A stretch of 55,726 bases of DNA, taken from Cristatella mucedo. Its lineage: Eukaryota > Bryozoa > Phylactolaemata > Cristatellidae. The notes under the pieces were generated by a model. That model was not told where the DNA came from, ran no database searches, and was given only the letters and a program-made list of their open reading frames with translations. The translations under genes and the position numbers were made by a program. Below, in pieces: positions 40,580 to 52,239 of the stretch. Every line of letters starts with the position of its first letter. Position 1 is the first letter of the stretch. The stretch lies in contig WPIO01000408.1 in NCBI GenBank assembly GCA_009760855.2, forward strand, positions 1 through 55,726, written 5' to 3'.

Positions 40580-40720
40580 CCCACTGAGAAATTATCTAAA
40601 CCACTTAGGTGCTTCCTGCGTCAGTGACGTCTAAGTGAGCTGACATGTGCTCCAGAAATACTTTCTTTTCCAAAGGGACAGAAAACCTGAAGGATCGTCA
40701 AGTTGAACAAACAGATAGAC
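40580..40720 (+). repeat. Dispersed repeat shared with 27,240
   Basis: It matches the 27,240-27,400 block (CTAAACCACTTAGGTGCTTCCTGCGTCAGTGACGTCTAAGTG...). Confidence 0.6.
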
Positions 40721-40831
40721 ACTCCCTAAGTTAACAGCCTTCCTTGTGATAACCCGGTTACTGTAGCGAATCATAATGCATTTAGAGAGCCAAACCCAGA
40801 ATAAATAATCTCCATAATATGCAAATGCAAA

Positions 40832-40920
40832 ATAATAATAATAATAATGCACTTGATAAAGCGCCCTCGGAGAACTTAATCTCTTTCTAGGCGCTTTACA
40901 TTTGCTTCAAAGGGATATGC
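40832..40920 (-). repeat. LINE 3'-end repeat
   Basis: AATAATAATAATAATGCACTTGATAAAGCGCCCTCGGAGAACTTAATCTCTTTCTAGGCGCTTTACATTTGCT is the canonical reverse complement of the LINE 3' end. Confidence 0.8.
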
Positions 40921-42795
40921 TAATGCAAATGCAAGAGAGGCTAGCTAGAGGTCCGCCTGTTTTCGCGTTGGCGCTAATTCTATCTGTTTTTTAGAGAGTA
41001 CCACTTACCGGGAAGGATGCTTATGAGCATTGCCTCACAGCGGGACTCTGAAATACGCTTCTCCTGGCACATCCTCTCAGCGACGGTAGCCTAGTCTGAG
41101 ATCCTTTCGTATTCCAAGCAACGGGTTTTCTGATCTTCATTCTCCTCACCACTGCTTGATTTATGCGAGCAGTCGCGCACAGCAAAAGACCGCTCAGATA
41201 GGTACCGTTTATAACAGAACGAGGAACCGAGCTTGAGTCAACACCATGCGGATGAACTACTGAGCTTACCCAAAAGTGGGCCTGCTGTTCTCGGTCGGAA
41301 GAGGGTGTTGATTGAGGAGCAAGCCGGGAGGGCCCAGCTAAACTACTGCATGATGGCGCACTGAGTGTAGAAAGCCTGTTGTTGTGTGACAGTGACTCCG
41401 GCGACGGCTGCGGCTGCTCTAGTGGAAGTCTCACGGAGACACATACAGCGGGCGGGCGCTCGTGAGTGGTAAACGAGACTCTCCTTTATTACTCTCAACG
41501 GGCAGATTTATGGGAGCTCGATCAATCGCAGCAGACACGAGATGGAATCTGCATTAGTGGCCTGACGCTGCGCTGCTTTTGTACCCAGGCTAGGTTCGGT
41601 CGGCTAGGACCTGACGGCTGTAATGAGTGAGGGTCACTGGCTAGGCCGGAATCACACCTACGGCATGGCTGGATGCGCGGTGACGTGAGGTCACCGGGGC
41701 TTTTGGGTAGGAGAAGTTGGCTGAGTAAGTCGTGGTGTTGGAGGCTCCCTGTCTTGCCGAGTTATGCACCTGGATGTTTGCAAGCATGCTCCGGCGATGC
41801 GGCCACGCATGCAAGGCAACGTGCCCAAGACTCGAGCAGAGCTGAATAGCACGCTCGTTGTTGAGACTTGTATATTCCGCGTTCCCAATGCAGCGTGTTC
41901 GTGACTCCCCTTGTGTTGGCGTCTTTCGGCGGAAGCTCTCGACTGTTGTGGACGTCTGCTCCGTCTATCCCAGAATACTCAGCTAGCCGGGTTTTGTAAG
42001 GCGTACGCTTGTACTGATGGGACGGAGGCCGGCGACGGTGTGACGGTGGAAGCCGACTGACCCCAACTAACACGTTTGTTCGCGCTTGCTGCGTCGCCTT
42101 GCGCCCCTATAGTGTACTTTGTTTAGGACCCTCTTTGCAGACTTGTTTAGCTCCCCTGTTGTTGTTGGCGCATGCGTTATTATAAAGAGGTTTAACCTGA
42201 CGGCCGCTCGTCTTGCCCTAGCTCAGCGGCTTGGCGAGCGGCAGCGCGGCCTGAGTACGGTGGGAACTAGCCTTTGACCCCTGGAACTCGCCTACACATC
42301 AATGGCTTAGCTATTGCCACAGGTGATGCGTGAGGTGTCAGGCGCTTCGCTAATTACAGCAGAAGCCGCAGGTGCACACTAGAAGCCCTCCTCCAGTAAA
42401 GTATTGCAGCACAGCGCCGGCCTGACTCAGTTTGAGAGCGTATGAGAATTGCTCAGAAGGAAACATCTCTGTCCCAGAGCAAGAGGACGCAGAGGTCGCT
42501 GAGGTGATTGATATTGGCTGTAGTGTCAACCCTATAGTTCCGGCTAGCAATTTGAGAATAGGGCTACGCTTGGTCACGGCGGCGACAGCGACCCTTTTAG
42601 GTCGCTGTCGCCGCCGCCGCCAGCCAACCTAGATTTTCTGGACGGTTTCCGTGAGAACAAAAGAAGTCGGTGGAGAGAATCTGCGTCCTCGAGCGGTGAG
42701 CAAGAGAGCGCAGAGGTTGCTGAGGTGATTGATACTGGCTGGAGTGTCAATCCCATAATTCCAGCTAGTTATATAATGATAGGGCGACGCTCGCT
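40921..42795. other. GC-rich non-coding DNA with internal duplication
   Basis: No supported gene. Within it, 42,495-42,590 and 42,720-42,795 are related (GCTGAGGTGATTGATAYTGGCTG.AGTGTCAA.CCYATA.TTCC.GCTAG). 42,180-42,231 is the inverse of 17,036-17,087. Confidence 0.45.
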
Positions 42796-42799
42796 GGGT

Positions 42800-43495
42800 G
42801 CCTCTTCTTCATCATCTTCGGCTCCGCCTCGACGCCGTCGCAGGTTGAAGTTGCTGGACTCGTTTCTCTGAAAGCGAAAGAGGAGGGCGGGCTGTGCGCC
42901 GGCGATTGAGGGACAGGACGAGACAGCGCCAGGAGGATTCGGTGGACGCCACCGAATACGGTCGTATAGCGCTCGAGCTCGCATTTTGTGTTTCTTCTGT
43001 GTTGTGTGTATGTGTCCGTGCATGTGGCCTCACCAAGAATGCTTGGTGTAGTGCATGAGGTATTCCTCCCGTAAGGTGGAAGCGGAGCCCTAGTTCTCCA
43101 GTCAGGGTCTAGGCTTCGGTTCGGGCTCCTCGTTCTATTCGGGTCGTTTCCCACAATAGAAGTAGGCAGACTAAGTGTGGGGACTTATTCCCTCCGCAAG
43201 CGTGCTTGTGCTGCTTAGAGCCTGTGAGGAGTGTGGAGATAAAGCTGAGCTAGACGCGAAGTGACTTTGTGCGCTTGCGAATAAAGCTCAGTAAAATCCG
43301 ACATTTGTATGTCTCGCTTTCCAATTCACGCCGGCACTCACGACCCCATTTAGTAACGGTAAATAGGTCAGCGCCAGAAACACTCGTTTCGTGGCGGCCT
43401 GCTTATTGCGCGTAGGCGCGCACCGAACGGCATTAGGCGGTAGGCAACGCCGCTAGGTAAGCGGCAGGTTAAGCCTACTCCGCCGAGCCTTCAGT
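42800..43495 (+). repeat. 0.8-kb dispersed repeat R2, copy b
   Basis: This is the second copy of the repeat at 32,060-32,850 in the same orientation, with indels in the middle. It ends at GCCGAGCCTTC shared with copy a. Confidence 0.75.
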
Positions 43496-44770
43496 GTACC
43501 AGTATTATGATATCTATGAGTGAAGCTTGACGAAGAGCTTCTATTAAAGATGGATATACCGAGACAACATAGTGAATCCCGTATACATTAAAGCGACGTA
43601 TATCGGGTCACTGTTCCATAAGGCTTCGAAGAGGAAACTAAGCAAGTATGGCTCAGTGCTTTAAAGTCACTGGCAGATTGCCAAATTAGCCGTTCCAAAA
43701 GGGTAGACCGACGTACCAAAAATACGTTTCTGTAGGCGAGGCGGCTAAAGTAGGAACGACGGTAGTTGACTGAATCACAGAGCTCCCCTGGGAATCAAAT
43801 AACTGACGAAATTCACGTTTACGTCGGTAGTGTTATGTTTCTTGTCGTTAATATTACTTAATTCAGTTCTGTATAGTACCCCGAAACAGCAGATTCATTA
43901 GAGCTTCTGTTTAGTAATTCCTTCTTTTCTTGACATTTCTTAAAAGCATCTTCGTTGGCAGGCGGTGTAAAGTCTGGCATACTCTTTTTACCAATCAACT
44001 TCCTGTTGTCATAATAATAATAATGTTAAAATTGTATAGCGTCCTCGGAGAACTTAATCTCTTTCTGAGCACTTTACAGATGCTGTCAAGAGAGCATGAC
44101 TAAATGATTGTTGGTGACATTCGCAGTCTGCGGTCCGCCCGGAGAAGATCCGCGGAGCGGAGCCTAGTTGCAATGCTTTCGGCAGTTCGAGCTTCCGGCA
44201 CCTGCTCGAACGCCCCTTCCGTCACCGCCCGCGGGTCGACTATCGTCTGCCTCACCGCATCCGGCACAGCCGCGTCCGACGCAGCCGGTTTAGTGAGTTT
44301 TCGCCGTTGCGATGACAGCCGTGAGCAACGTTGCCGTCGTGATTGTACGCCGCCCTTGGAAGCCTAGCGATGCGCTCCGATGGATGTGGTGCGAAGCACC
44401 ACAAGGCACCGGGGCGGCCCCTACCGACGGTCAGATTAGCGCCAAGCAACGGCAGGCCGATCGATGCCGCACTCAAGAGGACGTCGAAAAATCAACGCTA
44501 CGGGCTGCTTAAAAAATCCAGTACGAAGACAACATGGAGGTTCCACGATGTTCAGAGCGTTCGACTTGGCGGCGGCGGCGGCTAGTTCGGTTCGCTCGAG
44601 AATAATCTGGGCCGCAGACGTGATGGTGGTTATCTAAAGCGTCCTCGCTGCGCTTCTAACTCGGGCTACTAATGTTTGACGAGATAACGAATACACTAAT
44701 GTGCGGACGTGGCTTCGCCGTCACGTTGCCCCGCCCTAGCCCACTTTTCGGGGGTCGGCGGGGTTCAACG
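43496..44770. other. Non-coding DNA with a LINE tail
   Basis: 44,010-44,085 is a LINE 3'-end repeat (minus; AATAATAATAATG...GCGTCCTCGGAGAACTTAATCTCTTTCTGAGCACTTTACA). The GC-rich segment 44,120-44,590 has open frames on both strands but no recognised domain. Confidence 0.45.
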
Positions 44771-44779
44771 AATAACCAC

Positions 44780-46690
44780 AATCCACTCTACTTAGATTAA
44801 AAGCGACCAGACATTGGCGTTGCCGAGCTCAAATTTTGAGCCGATATCATGGTACACGCTCGACTTTATCCATCTACCAAATTCCATGTCACTGCGAGTA
44901 CGCCCACTTACGAAAATGAGCTTCAACGCCGGAGGCCTGTGCTTCAATTCTTAGCAATCCACCGAAATCCACTTTAGTTCCCTTCAAATTCATGACAAAT
45001 TGTGGTTTCGTTTATGGATGCCCCAACCTACGAAAGTGCCGCGCTGAAACGTTGTTATCGGCGGTGTTAGGCAGGAGAGCCCTCCTGACCACCGACTAGC
45101 CAATCAGATCCAGTACCGCCGACGACAGAAGCTCCTGCGAGGATGTACGTCTGCGGGACGTCAGTTTCGCTGTCCCCAGTTCGGTGCGTAGTCGAATAAA
45201 CTGTTGGTGTTGCTCGTCGGCTGGCGTTGTGTGCAGTTTGCGACGGCAACCAAACTGCACAAATCAGATGCTCAAAGCCCCAAAAAGTTTAGAACACCAA
45301 ACTACCTGCATTTAAAATGCACACAGAAAACTTCGCGAAATTCTGCACACGCATTCTCTGGAAGTCTACTGAAATAAGATTGCGGTGGCCCGGGCCATCG
45401 CCGCAGTCCACCGCAATCCACTGCATTCCAAAGCGAAAAAATTAATCTCGTTCGAAAACCTCTTTTTTATTGCACTAGACAGTACACTCTGAGATAATTG
45501 CACTTCAAAAAAATTCACTTGAATCGGCACTGCCGCTCTCGTGCTATGCTCTGCAAACCAGTAGCCCGGCCAATACCACCATCCACTACAATCCATCGAA
45601 TCCGCCGCTAAATGACTAGAAAAATATTGTGCCAAGCTCCTGTTTTTATTGCATATTGAATTGTACCGTTGTGTGTGAACACTCACGTAAAATAAAAAAA
45701 ATTGTGCATCCTCACACTCTGGCAATGCGAGGTAATTGCCCGAAATGACACGGGAAAATACCGTAATCCACTCTATTCCACTGCAAATCATTCTCAAATC
45801 ACCGTCGCGATGCTCTAATTGACATTGCTGCATATATGACTAGACTCAGTTCAAATTGCACCCGCAAAATTTCGCTCAATTGTGCACACGCGTTCTCATG
45901 CATTGCAGTGCAATCGACTGCAACAGCGAGGTCTCATTCAACAACCCACCTCAATCTGCCGAAATCCGCACCAATCCGCTGCACAGCGACCAGAAAGCGT
46001 ACACTAGAAGCTCTAATTATAATTGCACGCTGCTCTACTTTTCGGTTATTGTTTACTCAGATAATTTCACTATAATTGCCTCGACCATTCTGCAGTAATG
46101 CACTACAATTGACTGCAAGGCCCGGGCCATTGTTGCAATCTACAGCAATCTGATGCAAAATGTCACGAAATCGGTTTCGCAACGCTCCAATTTTAAATAC
46201 ATTTTACAAAGCACACTGCTTAAAGTCAATCACATTATTCTTACCAATTTCGCCCGTACAATATCGGGAAATGCATGGCAATCTAGGTCAACGACAAGGC
46301 TCGAAGCAGCAATTTGCTACAATTCGTGCTAAGTCGACCACAAATTGGGGAAATGACAATCATCATCGTATTTCACATTTCTTAGTGCTAAAAGTGAAAT
46401 CGTAGAACGTTCAAGCTGTTTTGCTCGTTAATTGCCAACAATGCCCAGCAATGAACAGCAGCAATGGCAGGGGCCAATACCGAAATCCGTGGCAAATCGA
46501 TAAGAAATCGGCTGCACCAGGCTCCAATTCTCATTTCGCGTGAAATATCAGTGTTCGCGCACATGCTTTTAACCACTCTGTGCGTTCAATCTCTGGAAAT
46601 GCATGGAAATCGATGGCAATGGTCCGGGTAAACATGGCAATCCATTATTATCTATCGAAAATCGGTGGAAAGGGACTAGGCCAAAATCAA
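44780..46690. repeat. Degenerate ~175-bp tandem array
   Basis: Two landmarks alternate at roughly 160-195-base spacing. One is an AATCCACYGCAATCCRCTGC-like block (about 45,405; 45,580; 45,765; 45,960; 46,130; 46,310; 46,480; 46,640). The other is a GCTCYAATTNNNATTGC-like block (about 45,640; 45,812; 46,007; 46,183; 46,523). CCCGGGCCAT blocks recur at 45,389 and 46,121. About 10 diverged units are present, so this is an old satellite. Confidence 0.65.
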
Positions 46691-46699
46691 ATTGTTCTT

Positions 46700-47955
46700 A
46701 CGTGCCGCAGCCAACTGTGTTTAAAAGTGCAATGAAATTATTTCTACCAATCGCACAAGTTGTTGTGTGCGCCTGTGGGCCAAAGTAGCAGGCCAAATGG
46801 GCGGACTGCACCCTAGTTGGCCCGTACGGGTCACGCTCCAGGGCTGAACAGCCAGTGCAAGTAGTTGGCCCGTTCGGGCAATGCCCAAAGGCGTCGACAT
46901 CTACCTCATGTTGCTGTGTGGTACCTAGCATTGCAGGATTAATCTCTGTGGGTGTAGGCCTGACGGCTTCCGGGAGAATCATCAGTCTTATCCAGCTTCC
47001 TGCATTTTTGGAGCTTGTGGTGGACCAACTTGACCATCAATTTTACAGCATCGGTATTGTAAACGCCATGACTAGGAGCAACCTCGAAGGAGATGATGGG
47101 AGGCAGAAATTTTAGACGCAGCTTCATAACAAAATTTAGTAACAATCTTCGAAAGGCAGGCTACCCGCAAATCCTGGTAATAACGGCTACGCCTTCGGTA
47201 GAACCGGATGAGGCAGTCTCCACTCATTTTGATATATCTATGCGCACGCTATTTACAACAGGTGGCCACCATCATGTATTTCAGCTGCAATCTACCGCTT
47301 TCAATAAGTCCCGGATCTCGCTTACTGGTGCAAATTTATTAGGATAATTCCGTCGAATTCATTATTTAAGAGTTAATAAATTATCTGTCAGATTACGTTC
47401 TTGCTTCTCGCATCCGTCGCTAGCACAGCTATGTAGAGCAGCTGTTCCGGCGGGCGCTCCTCTCTGTGGCGCCTTCGCTGTGCGCACGTGTGTTGTAGCG
47501 GTTGCCGTAGCTGTGGGAGCTGGCCTATTCTGAATAGTGCTCTGGAGGTCGCGTATTTTGCTGTTAGAGCTATTGCTAGGTCAACTGCGCCATCAAAGAC
47601 CTTCGTAAGAGGAGCACATCGCGAGTGGTGGAGTCGCCAACGACGCTCCTGTTTCAGACGGTAATTGGCAACAATTCACACTTCACGACCCAGGTCTGCA
47701 TTCGAGTCCTGCAGCAGCAGTTAGTCTTGTGTGTGCCCTGACTACTTGCCTTAGCATGGTCATTATGTGCTTGTGCCAGCTTCCCTAAGCAGGACGCCCT
47801 GCTTTTCATTAACTAGTCCTTGCTTCTCTCGTAGCGTGTAGCTGTGGAGCGCCCGATTAGATTAGCGATTAGAGATTAGAGATCCTCTCTGGGCTCTCGC
47901 TAAAGACCTATTCATATTACCATAAGGATGAATCCTGTACGTACTGCATCAAGCA
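46700..47955. other. Non-coding DNA, no gene supported
   Basis: Short frames at 46,855-47,347 have no domain that I recognise. 47,640-47,715 ends in GCATTCGAGTCCTGCAGCAG, a possible degenerate tRNA-type B-box of a SINE. Confidence 0.4.
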
Positions 47956-47961
47956 TTTAGG

Positions 47962-47962
47962 C

Positions 47963-48001
<39 letters not shown>
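47962..48001. repeat. (GA)n microsatellite
   Basis: About 19 uninterrupted GA units. Confidence 0.95.
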
Positions 48002-48005
<4 letters not shown>

Positions 48006-49245
48006 TTGGCTTACACATTTGCTCTTCTCACTCGACAAAGGAAAGCTAAGTGGAACTAAAGTTGAACCAAGCTGACAGAACCAGCATGCAAGAATTCGCA
48101 GCACTACAGTCCGAAACGGTTGCCGGAACCACTGCTAGGTCATCTGCATCATTACCTTGTGGAATTGTGGACAGTTTGAACCAAAGAGTTTACTGCTTAA
48201 GGTGCGCTTTCACTGGAGATGTAGCGATCATGATCGAATGAGGAAAGCACGGGTGTCAGAATGTGACCAGTAGCCTGTGCCACGGCATCTGAAACTTCGA
48301 GAGACAACTCCGGATCTCATGTCGGCCTCTCTGAGTGGCACTTACGGAGTGGCACTTACGGTGTGGCCTCACTGCTCCGAGGCTCTCTGAGGTTCGGGCT
48401 TTTGTATGAAAGTATATCTTGCAACGGTGTGTTGGACGTGCAGCGCAGCAGACGTGACTGTTCTGTTGTAGAAGTGATTGTCTAGCCCCATTGTGGCAAA
48501 CCTAAAACAGCTAAACTGTCATCGGTTGCTGTCATGGTGTTGTAATGGTAAACTGTGCCTCTGATGAGTTTAGTCACCTTCTTTGGTTAATGATTTTATC
48601 ATTGAATCAGATGCACTCAAGTGTGCGACATTCTTTGCCTTCGTTTGATGTCATTGCTGCATACTGATTACTTGCTATATTGCTGGTTTAGCCTGCAAAA
48701 GGAAACGATATTGGACAGACAGGGATGATCATATTTGCTATTTGCTGTTACCTATTCTGCTGCTATATAAATGCGGCTGGTAGATCAGCTTATCTTTTTT
48801 CAGTAAAGTTTCTAAGCAGAATTTGTACGTTGTGATTAGGCAATTGGCGATATTATATAGGTTTGCTGGTGTGCAGCCGAAATACACAAGTGTCAACTTT
48901 GTTTTCACTGATGTTTGAGGTTGGGATTATGTTATAATCCACTCCATCAGAGTAGGAAGGCTGTATTTTAAAACATTAATTTGCCGTCATAATTTGTCGG
49001 AATCGGCTCCATTGGCTTTCCAATGAATAGACATTGACTTTAGGCGATTGGCTGGTGCTGTCCCGTGTTTTACCCATACAAGAAAGTGTGCTTAGTAGGC
49101 TCTGCTCACGTAGAGCCATAGAAAACGAACGAGAGTAGTTATGAGTTGCCCAAATCCATACCGTGTGGCGAGCCATCAATGCCGTGCTAGTCCCTGTCGG
49201 CTAAATAGTCGAATTAGAAATGCTAAACCAGAGTTCCCAACGATG
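48002..49245. other. Non-coding DNA
   Basis: No gene is recognised. A tandem duplication GAGTGGCACTTACGGAGTGGCACTTACGG lies at about 48,333-48,361. Confidence 0.4.
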
Positions 49246-49249
49246 CTAT

Positions 49250-49325
49250 ATATTGTAAAGTGCCTATAAAAAGATTGAGTTCTCTGAGGGTGCTTTATCA
49301 AACGTATTATTACTGTTATTATGCT
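49250..49325 (+). repeat. LINE 3'-end repeat
   Basis: TGTAAAGTGCCTATAAAAAGATTGAGTTCTCTGAGGGTGCTTTATCAAACGTATTATTACTG. Confidence 0.75.
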
Positions 49326-49810
49326 AGTCCTTCCGAACTCCTTTCAAATACCGGTGAAGCCCTAGCCCCGTGTCGCCTGACAAATGCCGCGTGTTGCCCA
49401 TATCGATAGCTATCGATGCTGCTGCCTTAAGTCTGTTAAAGCACTGCCTTTGTTCAAGCAGACGAAAAGCCAGCACAGCTGCCGTAGACGTCTATTATCG
49501 GGGGACTGTGTTGAGCAGCCGAGCTATGCCGGCTGCCTTCCTGGTCGTTGGCGAACCCTTGCTCGAACGCTTTCTGTGAATGAGCCGTGCCTGTTAAACG
49601 ACCCTGGCTGCCTCTAGCTAAATTTGCTGCCTGTCCATTCAGCGTCAGTGGTTTAGCAGAATTACAGGCACGCTTGGCTGATGCAGGTTATGTAAGTTCA
49701 TGCCGGATGCTATTTCTTGTCGTCGAGTGACCTTGAAACGAAAATCCTACGCCAGCATGCTTTTTTCAGCGTTTATAGCTAATTTCTGAATATCTTGCTA
49801 CTCGTTGCAG

Positions 49811-50359
49811 AGTCGAGAGAGAACTTTCTCGATGGATGCGGCAGCAGCAGTCGAAACTGTACGCTCGCTTCACGCTTGCGGGCAGTGCGGGAAGAAGTTT
49901 CTCCACGCTGGCCACCTCAATCGTCACGAGCTCAGTCACACTGGCATGAAGCCGCACGAGTGCGAGCAATGCAAGCGGAAGTTCACTCAGGCGAGCCATT
50001 TGAAAGTGCACCGGCTAACTCACACCGGCACGAAGCCGTACGCCTGCGATAAGTGCGGGCAGTGGTTCTCCCAATCCAGCCATTTGAGAGGTCATCAGCT
50101 GACCCACACCGGGGAGAAACGCCACGCCTGCGACGTCTGTGGAAACTGGTTCGGGCGGTCCTTCCACTTGAAGCTGCACATGAGGACGCACACGGGCGAC
50201 AAGCCGCACGCATGCAGCGAGTGTGACAGGGGTTTCGCGAGTCCGAGCAACCTCCGAGCTCACATGAGGACGCATTCGGGTAAAAAGCATCCTGCAAACG
50301 CTCGTGCTGGCCTCGATCCGAGTTCTCCGTCGCCTGCAAGTGCAGCCGTCCCAAAATGA
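49811..50359 (+). CDS. C2H2 zinc-finger protein, (last) exon with five fingers
   Basis: The first in-frame ATG is at 49,832, but a clean acceptor (GTTGCAG|AGTCGAG at 49,810) and open frame from 49,811 suggest a terminal exon. Five classic fingers are spaced by H-T-G-x-K-P linkers. All have the four ligands, C-x2-C-x12-H-x3-H, beginning CGQC, CEQC, CDKC, CDVC and CSEC. A short Lys/Ser/Pro tail ends at TGA 50,357-50,359. The predicted role is a nuclear sequence-specific DNA-binding regulator. With only five fingers and no visible KRAB/BTB-type domain, any effector domain would be in upstream exons not found here. The frame is intact and GC-rich, unlike the surrounding repeats. Confidence 0.85.
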   Translation, partial: SRERTFSMDAAAAVETVRSLHACGQCGKKFLHAGHLNRHELSHTGMKPHECEQCKRKFTQASHLKVHRLTHTGTKPYACDKCGQWFSQSSHLRGHQLTHTGEKRHACDVCGNWFGRSFHLKLHMRTHTGDKPHACSECDRGFASPSNLRAHMRTHSGKKHPANARAGLDPSSPSPASAAVPK

Positions 50360-51235
50360 GCTAGTCTGAAAGTGCCTAGTGAAATTGAAAAGTGCAATCA
50401 CACTGGTTAAAAACCGGACTCGTGTGTTGGATTCGAGCAGGTACAGCTGTGTGACAGAGTCGGACGACGACAACAGCGCTGACTCATCAGAAGAAGTGCA
50501 CCTCGCGGGCGAAACTTGTTGCTCGGTGCGAGAAGATGCATCAGGCAAGAAGCCTTAATATGTTTGTTCTGACTGTTGGTGCTGTCAAAGCGAGCAGAAC
50601 CTGTAGACTGGCATCTGTTCCAAGCAGAACTCGACTGGTCTCTGTGCACAAGCAGCTGCATCGGTCTCAACTACGAAGCTGCAATCAGATTGGGACCATG
50701 CAGCAGCTTGCTTTTCTGTCTCATTTGGTGCTGCTGAGTTCGCTCTGAAAGCGTTTAGCCGTGTCGTTAGTAAAGTACGTGTAAGCGTTCTGCTTCTTAA
50801 TAATAATAATAATAATATTGCACTTCTTATGCTTTTTGAAGCACGAAGCACACATTGCTTTGAGTTGGGAAGGCAACAGTAGTAAATAATTAAAAAATGA
50901 ATGGCCATGCATTAAAACTTGAGCTTTGTCTGGTATAGATTACATGTTCAACCGATGTTGTGTGCTTATGAACCTTGCTCTCGACAAGAGGCTTCTAGAG
51001 TGACGGCTCCTGGGCGGCATATTAATGTCTTACGACCAAGTGATTGCATTGCCGACGGTTAGGGGGCAGTGCACAGCTGCCATGCTAAGCAGATCCGTGT
51101 GGTAACTGTCTCCCTTTTAGATTCGTAAAAAAGTAAAGAATCCAAGTTCTATAAAAGCATGGTCAACTCACTGATGCACAATCCAAAACTGCTCACAGGT
51201 CAGCACCTTACCTACTGATCCGTGTGGCTATCTAA
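50360..51235. other. 3' flank of zinc-finger gene; no other gene
   Basis: An (AAT)n run lies at 50,799-50,816. No further features are recognised. Confidence 0.45.
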
Positions 51236-51239
51236 ATGT

Positions 51240-51500
51240 GCTGGTCTGGTTTGGACCAAAGGTTAAGGTTCTGGCCTCGTCAAAGGTCAAGGTGAATGTA
51301 TTTGATTGAGATCGTGGGCTCGAGCCCCGTGGTATATGTGAAGCGCTTGAATAGAGATTGAGCTCACTTAGGGTGCTATGCAAATATATTGTATTCATTT
51401 ATTTATAATTCATTTGTATGTCGCCCTTAATCTCTATTCGGGCGTTTAGCATATGCTTCAGGGCTCGAACCCACGACTTCGGTCGATAGAAGCGACCACC
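51240..51500. mobile_element. Inverted pair of SINEs with tRNA-like B-box and LINE-like tail
   Basis: The plus-strand copy (about 51,260-51,405) has GTGGGCTCGAGCCCC then GAATAGAGATTGAGCTCACTTAGGGTGCTATGCAAATATATTG. The minus-strand copy (about 51,500-51,415) has GTGGGTTCGAGCCCTGAAG then GAATAGAGATTAAGGGCGACATAC. The tail resembles the abundant LINE 3' end, as in SINEs that borrow LINE machinery. Confidence 0.6.
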
Positions 51501-51592
51501 TTACCCTCTTTCCAAGGACTCATAATGTTAATCTCCGGTCGATTGAAGCGACCACCTTTCCCCCTTCCCAAGGACTCATAATGTTCATCTCC
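51479..51592. repeat. Tandem duplication of ~57 bp
   Basis: CGGTCGATAGAAGCGACCACCTTACCC...GGACTCATAATGTTAATCTC is followed directly by CGGTCGATTGAAGCGACCACCTTTCCC...GGACTCATAATGTTCATCTC. Confidence 0.8.
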
Positions 51593-51771
51593 CTGTCTAC
51601 AGCTGAGGCAATGCTGCAGATTTGCCGATTTTGAACTGCAGCGATTCTATACCGATTTATCACTGAATATGGATGCACAGTGGGCGGTTTCTTCTCTGCA
51701 GAGGGTGTGGACTGACTAGGGCTGGTCAGTGGGGCTCTTAGATAAGGCATCCCTCACCCCCCCCCCAAAAA

Positions 51772-51935
51772 AGCTTGCTGATTTAACAGCCTCGTTTTAC
51801 GTAGTGGCAGAAGTGTGCCTTTACCATCTATCGCCACCTCTTGTAGTAGACGATACAGAATCGGCCACTGCAAGACTCGAACCCACGAGCACCTCACCTT
51901 CATGGCTAAGACCCAGGGCCTACATTTCCGGCAAC
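51772..51935 (-). mobile_element. tRNA-derived SINE, copy 4 (diverged)
   Basis: GCTGATTTAACAGCCTCGTTTTACGTAGTGGCAGAAG..GCCTTTACCATCTATCGCC is the SINE body. ACTCGAACCCACGAGC is the complement of a B-box. The head follows to about 51,935. Confidence 0.6.
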
Positions 51936-52239
51936 CGGCGTGCCTTATTTGGAATGGTCAGCCACCCTGGTAGCACTGACTCATAATTAGTCATGCTGAT
52001 TCGGCCCGATTTGGGCGAAGCGCGGTCTACTTTGTCGATGAGTCTGGGCGATTCGGTTCGGCCCACACAGCTATCTCTGGCACACGGTCATAGATGGCCT
52101 GGAGTAGAGAAGCGACATCGTGACGTCAGGAAAGTCGGCCATGCAGTATTAGCTTTAGAAGACTGCTAGCCCTCTACACCCGACGCCCCGAGTCATCCTT
52201 CTGAGATGGACCGCCTTGATGCTGCTCTGCACAACTACA

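Noticed and set aside
41021-41434. 137-codon minus-strand Ser/Pro/Arg-rich frame
   Set aside because: No recognisable domain, and it lies within a repeat-rich GC patch.
47093-47347. Retroelement RT remnant
   Set aside because: A faint RNF...FSNNLRKAGYP resemblance only; no RT motif in order.
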